Positions 59,788 to 64,000 of a stretch of 64,000 nt of DNA are shown piece after piece. Under the pieces are notes generated by a model, which ran no database searches, had not been told where the DNA came from, and saw nothing but the letters and a program-made list of their open reading frames with translations. The stretch comes from Aliirhizobium wenxiniae (GTDB taxonomy: Bacteria; Pseudomonadota; Alphaproteobacteria; Rhizobiales; Rhizobiaceae). Within the stretch, counting starts at the first letter, position 1. Each line of letters begins with the position of its first letter. The position numbers and the translations under genes are program-made. Location: positions 1 to 64,000 of the forward strand of contig NZ_JAEUAN010000008.1 of NCBI RefSeq assembly GCF_019511445.1, written 5' to 3'.

Positions 59788-60870
59788 TCATGCCGCCAGC
59801 GGCGTGGCGACGAGCGCCTTGCCGGTGGATTGGTTGAAGGCCATCAGGTGGCGGCTATCGAGATGCACCACGATCTCCCGGTCCTGTTCGATGTCGTGGA
59901 TGCCGTGCGCCAGCATCACCCAGCGACGACCTGCGAAATCGAGATGGATAAAGCTTTCCGAGCCGGCGATTTCCGACACCAGCGTGCGGGCTTTCAGCGG
60001 TGTCGTGTGGCCATTGGCAGCATGCAGGAACAGGTGATGCGGCTGGAAGGCAAGTGTTACCGGACCATCCGCGATCGACGCCAGATGTGCCGGCACAGGG
60101 ATGACTGGTTCGCCTTCGATGAGGAAGGCATGACCGGAACGCGTCAGTGCGATCGTATTCAGCGGCGGGTCGGCAAAAATCTCGGCGGTGACGAGATCGG
60201 CAGGTCGACGATAGACGTCCACTGTCCTGCCGAACTGCGTCACGGCTCCCTCATGCAAAGCCGCGGTATTGCCGCCGAGCAGCAACGCCTCGGATGGTTC
60301 GGTTGTCGCATAGACGAAGATCGCGCCGGAGGCGGCAAAGATTTTCGGCAGTTCCTCTCGCAATTCCTCGCGCAGCTTGTAATCGAGGTTGGCGAGCGGC
60401 TCGTCGAGCAGAACCAGATTGGCATTCTTGACGATGGCACGGGCGAGCGCCGTGCGCTGCTGCTGCCCTCCCGAAAGATTGAGCGGTGTGCGATCAAGGT
60501 AAGGTGTCAGCTTCAGAAGTTCGGCGGCCTTCTTCACTTCGCGGTCGATGGTGCCTGCATCCTTGCCCGCAATGCGCATCGGCGAAGCGATGTTTTCATA
60601 CACGGAAAGCGCCGGATAATTGATGAACTGCTGGTAGACCATCGCGACATTGCGCTTCTGCACCGGCATGCCGGTCACGTCGGCGCCGTCGAAATGCACT
60701 GTGCCCTCGGTCGGCTTGTCCAGCCCGGCCATCAGCCGCATCAGCGACGTCTTGCCGGCAAGCGTCGGCCCGAGCAGGACGTTGAGCGTTCCCCGCTTTA
60801 ATGTCAGGTCGGTCGGGCGGATATGATATTCGCCCGCCACCGTCTTCGACACGTTGCGCAATTCCAGCAT
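59788..60870 (-). CDS. glpS: Glycerol ABC transporter ATPase 1
   Basis: 360 residues of the same ABC ATPase class. Walker A is GPTLAGKTSL, signature LSGGQQQRTALARAI, Walker B LVLLDEPLANLD; the H-loop position reads VYATTEPSEAL, so the usual histidine is replaced by Thr. The partner GlpT has a normal H-loop but a degenerate signature, so the two subunits have complementary defects and likely work as an asymmetric heterodimer. It starts ten bases before glpT. Confidence 0.92.
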   Translation of the reverse strand: MLELRNVSKTVAGEYHIRPTDLTLKRGTLNVLLGPTLAGKTSLMRLMAGLDKPTEGTVHFDGADVTGMPVQKRNVAMVYQQFINYPALSVYENIASPMRIAGKDAGTIDREVKKAAELLKLTPYLDRTPLNLSGGQQQRTALARAIVKNANLVLLDEPLANLDYKLREELREELPKIFAASGAIFVYATTEPSEALLLGGNTAALHEGAVTQFGRTVDVYRRPADLVTAEIFADPPLNTIALTRSGHAFLIEGEPVIPVPAHLASIADGPVTLAFQPHHLFLHAANGHTTPLKARTLVSEIAGSESFIHLDFAGRRWVMLAHGIHDIEQDREIVVHLDSRHLMAFNQSTGKALVATPLAA

Positions 60871-60922
60871 ATATACCTCGGGCCTCCCAACCCTCTGGCA
60901 ACAGGCGGTTCTGTTCCAGGCC

Positions 60923-62434
60923 TCACGCGGCCCGGCGAACTCCCGCCATGTATTCCTCCAACCCTCGGGCCTCCTCGGCCGTCAGGAACAATCCCTGCTT
61001 GGTGCGGCGCCACAGCACATCCTCAGCCGTTTGCGCCCATTCCTTTTCGATAGACCAGCGGACTTCCGCCTCGTAAAGCGTGCCACCGAAATGCCGACCA
61101 AGCTCCTCGATAGACTTGGCGTCTCCCAGTATTGCCCCGGCATCGGTGCCATAGCATTTGACCAACCGTGATGCGTGGCGTTGGCTGATGAAAGGGTAGG
61201 CCGCCATCAGCCTGCGTTCCTCGTCCACGGCACCCGTGACCGGAAAATCGCCGCCCGGCAGATGGCTCTTGGCCGTCCACGGGCCGCCCTTCTCGCCAAT
61301 CGCCTCGCCGATCTTTTCCAGCGCGTGTTCCGAGAGGCGACGATAGGTCGTCAGCTTGCCGCCGAACACGTTGAGCAGCGGCGCGCCATCGGCCTCGTCC
61401 ACTTTCAGCACGTAATCGCGGGTCGCTTCCTGTGCCTTCGATGCACCGTCGTCATAGAGAGGACGAACGGCCGAATAGGTCCAGACAATGTCGCCCGTCG
61501 TTACCGGCTCCGAAAAGTATTCGCTTGCCGCCTTGCAAAGATATTCGATTTCCTCCGCGCTGATCTTAACGTCCTTCGGATCCCCTGGAAAATCACGATC
61601 CGTGGTGCCGATCAGGGTGAAATCCGCCTCGTAGGGAATGGCGAAAAAGATACGATTGTCCGGGTTCTGGAAGAAATAGGCACGCCTGTCTTCGAACTTC
61701 TTGCGCACGATGATGTGGCTGCCCTGAACGAGCCGGACATTGTGGACATTGTTGCGGCCGACCGCACCCGAAAGCACATGATCCACCCACGGCCCGCCGG
61801 CATTGACCAGCATTCGCGCGCGATGGCTGGTCGTCACGCCGGAGATCTCGTCTCGCACTTCGATCTGCCAAATGCCGCTTTCGCGCCGGGCTGAAACGAC
61901 CCTGGCGCGGCTCATGATCGTCGCGCCTTTATTCGCCGCATCTCGGGCGTTCAGCACGACCATGCGGGCATCATCCACCCAGCCGTCTGAATATTCGAAG
62001 GCTTTGCCGAAGATGGGCTTGAGCGGCCTTCCGGCAGGGTCGGTCGTCAGATCCAGCGTCTTCGTCGCCGGAAGCAGCTTGCGACCGCCGAGATTGTCAT
62101 AAAGGAAGAGGCCGAGCCGGATCAGCCAGGCGGGACGCACACCGCCCTTCTGGTAAGGCAATACGAATCGCAACGGCCAGATGACATGCGGCGCCATGGC
62201 CCACAGCACCTCGCGCTCCATCAGTGCCTCACGCACCAGACGGAATTCGTAATGCTCGAGATAGCGCAGTCCGCCATGGATCAGCTTGGTGGCGCCGGAA
62301 GACGTGCCGGAGGCGAAATCGTTCATTTCGGCAAGTGCCACAGAGTAACCCCGGCCCGCCGCGTCGCGCGCAATGCCGCATCCGTTGATGCCGCCGCCAA
62401 TCACGAAGAGATCGAAAACCCTGTTATCCGACAT
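60923..62434 (-). CDS. glpD: Glycerol-3-phosphate dehydrogenase (FAD)
   Basis: 503 residues from ATG 62434, the usual GlpD length; nine more residues are open upstream to 62461. It oxidises glycerol-3-phosphate to dihydroxyacetone phosphate at the membrane, passing electrons to ubiquinone. FAD-binding FVIGGGINGCGIARDAAG is near residues 10-27, followed by SSGATKLIHGGLRYLE; the substrate region has GGKLTTYRRLSEHALEKIG. It is first in the operon after the glpR promoter region, so glycerol uptake and oxidation are co-expressed. Confidence 0.96.
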   Translation of the reverse strand: MSDNRVFDLFVIGGGINGCGIARDAAGRGYSVALAEMNDFASGTSSGATKLIHGGLRYLEHYEFRLVREALMEREVLWAMAPHVIWPLRFVLPYQKGGVRPAWLIRLGLFLYDNLGGRKLLPATKTLDLTTDPAGRPLKPIFGKAFEYSDGWVDDARMVVLNARDAANKGATIMSRARVVSARRESGIWQIEVRDEISGVTTSHRARMLVNAGGPWVDHVLSGAVGRNNVHNVRLVQGSHIIVRKKFEDRRAYFFQNPDNRIFFAIPYEADFTLIGTTDRDFPGDPKDVKISAEEIEYLCKAASEYFSEPVTTGDIVWTYSAVRPLYDDGASKAQEATRDYVLKVDEADGAPLLNVFGGKLTTYRRLSEHALEKIGEAIGEKGGPWTAKSHLPGGDFPVTGAVDEERRLMAAYPFISQRHASRLVKCYGTDAGAILGDAKSIEELGRHFGGTLYEAEVRWSIEKEWAQTAEDVLWRRTKQGLFLTAEEARGLEEYMAGVRRAA

Positions 62435-62499
62435 CGCCCCACTCACTTTCGCATTGCACAATATTACGCAGTTGCGAAACTGATATAAGTCTAATGTGA

Positions 62500-62517
62500 A
62501 AGAAAAACGAATGTCAA
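62500..62517 (-). promoter_or_regulatory. Candidate GlpR site and -35 box upstream of glpD
   Basis: On the - strand TTGACA (62512-62517) is a good -35 hexamer. Immediately downstream is TTCGTTTTTCTT (62500-62511), which also occurs upstream of glpR at 63326-63337. A repressor bound there would block the promoter. The -10 box is not clear. Confidence 0.5.
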
Positions 62518-62551
62518 ATGAAGATTGACGGAAGGCAAGAATGAGGCCGGT

Positions 62552-63313
62552 TTAACCCGTTTCAACGAGGCGAACCTCGCTCTCGGCACAGATCTTTCGG
62601 ATCTCCAGCGACGGACAACGGTCGGTGATGAACGTGTGCACCTGGCTGATATGGCCCATGCGGACGGGTGCGGTACGTTCGAATTTCGAGGCGTCGGAGA
62701 CGAGAATGACGTGTCGCGCATTCGCAATGATCGCCTGCGCCACTTTTACCTCGCGAAAATCGAAATCGAGCAACGCCCCGTCGACGTCTATGGCTGAGAC
62801 GCCGATCACGGCATAATCCACCTTGAACTGGCGGATGAAATCGACAGCCGCCTCGCCGACGATACCGCCATCCGAACCGCGTACAACACCACCGGCAATA
62901 ATAACCTCTATCGAAGGAAAAACCCGTAATCTGTTGGCAACGTTGATATTATTGGTAATCACCATCAGCTCACGATGATCGACAAGCGCCTCGCCGACGG
63001 CTTCTGTCGTTGTGCCTATATTGATGAAAAGCGAGGAATTATCGGGGATTATCCCGGCTGCCGCCCGGCCGATTGCCTGCTTCTCCGACGCTGCCATCGA
63101 GCGGCGAGCCTCGTATTTGACATTCTCGTTGCCGCTCGGGAAGACCGCGCCGCCATGGATGCGGCTGAGAACTTTGCCATCACAAAGATCGTTCAGATCC
63201 TTGCGGATCGTCTGCGGCGTCACCTGGAAATGACTGGCGAGTTCATCGACCAGCACCTTGCCCTGCTCCTTGGCGATCGCCAGAATCTCTTCCTGCCGAC
63301 TTGATAAGTGCAT
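62552..63313 (-). CDS. glpR: DeoR-family repressor of the glycerol operon
   Basis: 253 residues with a DeoR-type helix-turn-helix at residues 5-57 (RQEEILAIAKEQGKV; VTPQTIRKDLNDLCDGKV; SRIHGGAV) and a sugar-phosphate-binding domain with FINIGTTTEAV, VITNNINVA, IAGGVVRGSDGGIVG and the terminal GVSAIDVDGALLDFD. Members bind glycerol-3-phosphate as inducer. TTGAGGGGCG precedes ATG 63313. It is directly upstream of glpD, and a motif TTCGTTTTTCTT shared by both upstream regions suggests it controls both. Confidence 0.94.
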   Translation of the reverse strand: MHLSSRQEEILAIAKEQGKVLVDELASHFQVTPQTIRKDLNDLCDGKVLSRIHGGAVFPSGNENVKYEARRSMAASEKQAIGRAAAGIIPDNSSLFINIGTTTEAVGEALVDHRELMVITNNINVANRLRVFPSIEVIIAGGVVRGSDGGIVGEAAVDFIRQFKVDYAVIGVSAIDVDGALLDFDFREVKVAQAIIANARHVILVSDASKFERTAPVRMGHISQVHTFITDRCPSLEIRKICAESEVRLVETG

Positions 63314-63637
63314 CGCCCCTCAACTTTCGTTTTTCTTCATTCTAGATGAAAACGAAATCGGTGGCAAACTGACCGGAGGTGCCGGCCGACCCTTCAGTCC
63401 AGCAACAGAAAGACGAAATTTCAGGGCAGGCGATAGCAGACGCGATGCAGAGCGAAGCCATGGCACAAGATTCGCGGCAAAGCGGCCCGACAGGTAAAGT
63501 TTTGTCGAATGTGACTGGAAACCTGAGGGCTACTACGCCAAAGTGCCAGACAGTGTTGTCATGATCAATCCAGATTATATAACGAATGCCGAACAGCTTG
63601 TGATGTTGGATCGAGCACGTTTGATGATGGAATAAAG
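63314..63637. other. Intergenic region between glpR and the YrbL-like gene
   Basis: 324 bases with no gene I can support. Close to glpR it holds the inverted repeat described separately. Small open frames at 63258-63497 and 63379-63564 show no recognisable protein. Confidence 0.5.
63325..63357. promoter_or_regulatory. Candidate GlpR operator upstream of glpR
   Basis: TTTCGTTTT (63325-63333) and AAAACGAAA (63349-63357) are perfect inverted arms with a 15-base spacer, 12 bases upstream of the glpR start. The left arm continues as TTCGTTTTTCTT, identical over 12 bases to the - strand upstream of glpD. Confidence 0.55.
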
Positions 63638-64000
63638 ATGTCTCAGTTTGTCCTGAATTTTGTAGATCTCGATCAATGGAGGCTTGCCGGTCACGGCGCC
63701 TCGCGAAATCTGTTCGAGAACAAAATGTACCCGGACATCCTCATCAAGACCATAAAGCCCTCCGCCCAGACTGAAGGAGGCAACCGCAAGGTGAAGTCCA
63801 GGTTCTTCTTCTTCAAGAAATGGCGGCGGTTCGGCGCCTATATGGTGTTCCGCCGGGAGCTGGAGGAATATCTCAATCTGGCACGCAAGTTCGCGGGCGA
63901 ACGCAAGGACCTGCCCATTGCGAAGATTTTTGGGTTTGTCCAGACCAGCCAGGGCCTTGGTATGATTGTCGAAAGGGTGGCGTCTCGAGACGGATCGCTG
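63638..64000 (+). CDS. YrbL-like protein, 5' part (cut by window end)
   Basis: ATG at 63638 opens a frame of 121 codons that runs past the end. The readable part resembles the PhoP-network protein YrbL: an N-terminal GHGASRNLFENKMYPDILIK stretch comparable to the GxxR...CIKI start of YrbL, a basic segment, RRELEEYLNLARKF, and FGFVQTSQGLGMIVERV, which matches the kinase-like beta strands of the family. YrbL proteins have a protein-kinase-like fold; their function is not settled. The call rests on pattern similarity only. Confidence 0.65.
   Translation, partial: MSQFVLNFVDLDQWRLAGHGASRNLFENKMYPDILIKTIKPSAQTEGGNRKVKSRFFFFKKWRRFGAYMVFRRELEEYLNLARKFAGERKDLPIAKIFGFVQTSQGLGMIVERVASRDGSL

Noticed and set aside
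58203..59837. 544-codon frame on the + strand across glpP and glpT
   Set aside because: It is opposite clear ABC transporter genes, with an HD/RQ-rich composition typical of antisense shadows.

Overview
The window reads as a high-GC alphaproteobacterial sequence, most likely Rhizobiaceae (Rhizobium/Agrobacterium group). The main reason is a complete rhizobial glycerol module in the order glpR-glpD-glpS-glpT-glpP-glpQ-glpU-glpV-glpK. No tRNA, rRNA, CRISPR array or intact mobile element was seen. The only transposon trace is an N-terminal transposase remnant near 1.2 kb.

Layout. (1) 1-1500: a fragment of an open frame, a hypothetical protein, and a decayed insertion-sequence end. (2) 1751-11147 (+): a catabolic island with a CitMHS-family transporter, a two-gene AtuA-like protein, a CoA-transferase (atoD/atoA), a thiolase, then ackA and pta. 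Together these could import an organic acid, activate it to an acyl-CoA, cleave it to acetyl-CoA and recover ATP through acetyl phosphate. (3) 11207-16381 (-): a tightly coupled five-gene operon of an OpgH-family glucosyltransferase, a zinc-less medium-chain dehydrogenase, a PTPS/QueD-fold protein without the usual catalytic residues, a GT4 glycosyltransferase and a methyltransferase. It looks like an uncharacterised route to a modified glycoside or glycan. (4) 16529-48820: a divergent locus for a giant surface protein. On the - strand are a TolC-like lipoprotein, two HlyD-type adaptors and an M50 metalloprotease-HlyD fusion. On the + strand is one uninterrupted 26-kb gene for an 8688-residue protein: N-terminal LE-R-FDAA motif, DUF4347 domain, propeller-like region, SdrD-type B domain, then more than 7000 residues of cadherin/VCBS/He_PIG-like repeats. 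No ABC transporter and no RTX nonapeptides are visible, so this is the best candidate for an undescribed secretion or display system. (5) 48884-53298: a three-subunit periplasmic FAD/cytochrome c dehydrogenase with a divergent MarR regulator and a good operator palindrome between them. (6) 53308-63313: glycerol kinase, glycerol ABC transporter, glycerol-3-phosphate dehydrogenase and the DeoR-type repressor GlpR. (7) 63638-end: the start of a YrbL-like gene, cut by the window edge.

Hairpins suitable as terminators lie after the thiolase, between pta and the methyltransferase, between the giant gene and the cytochrome gene, and between glpV and glpK. All functional calls rest on motifs and gene order read by eye; no database search was run.
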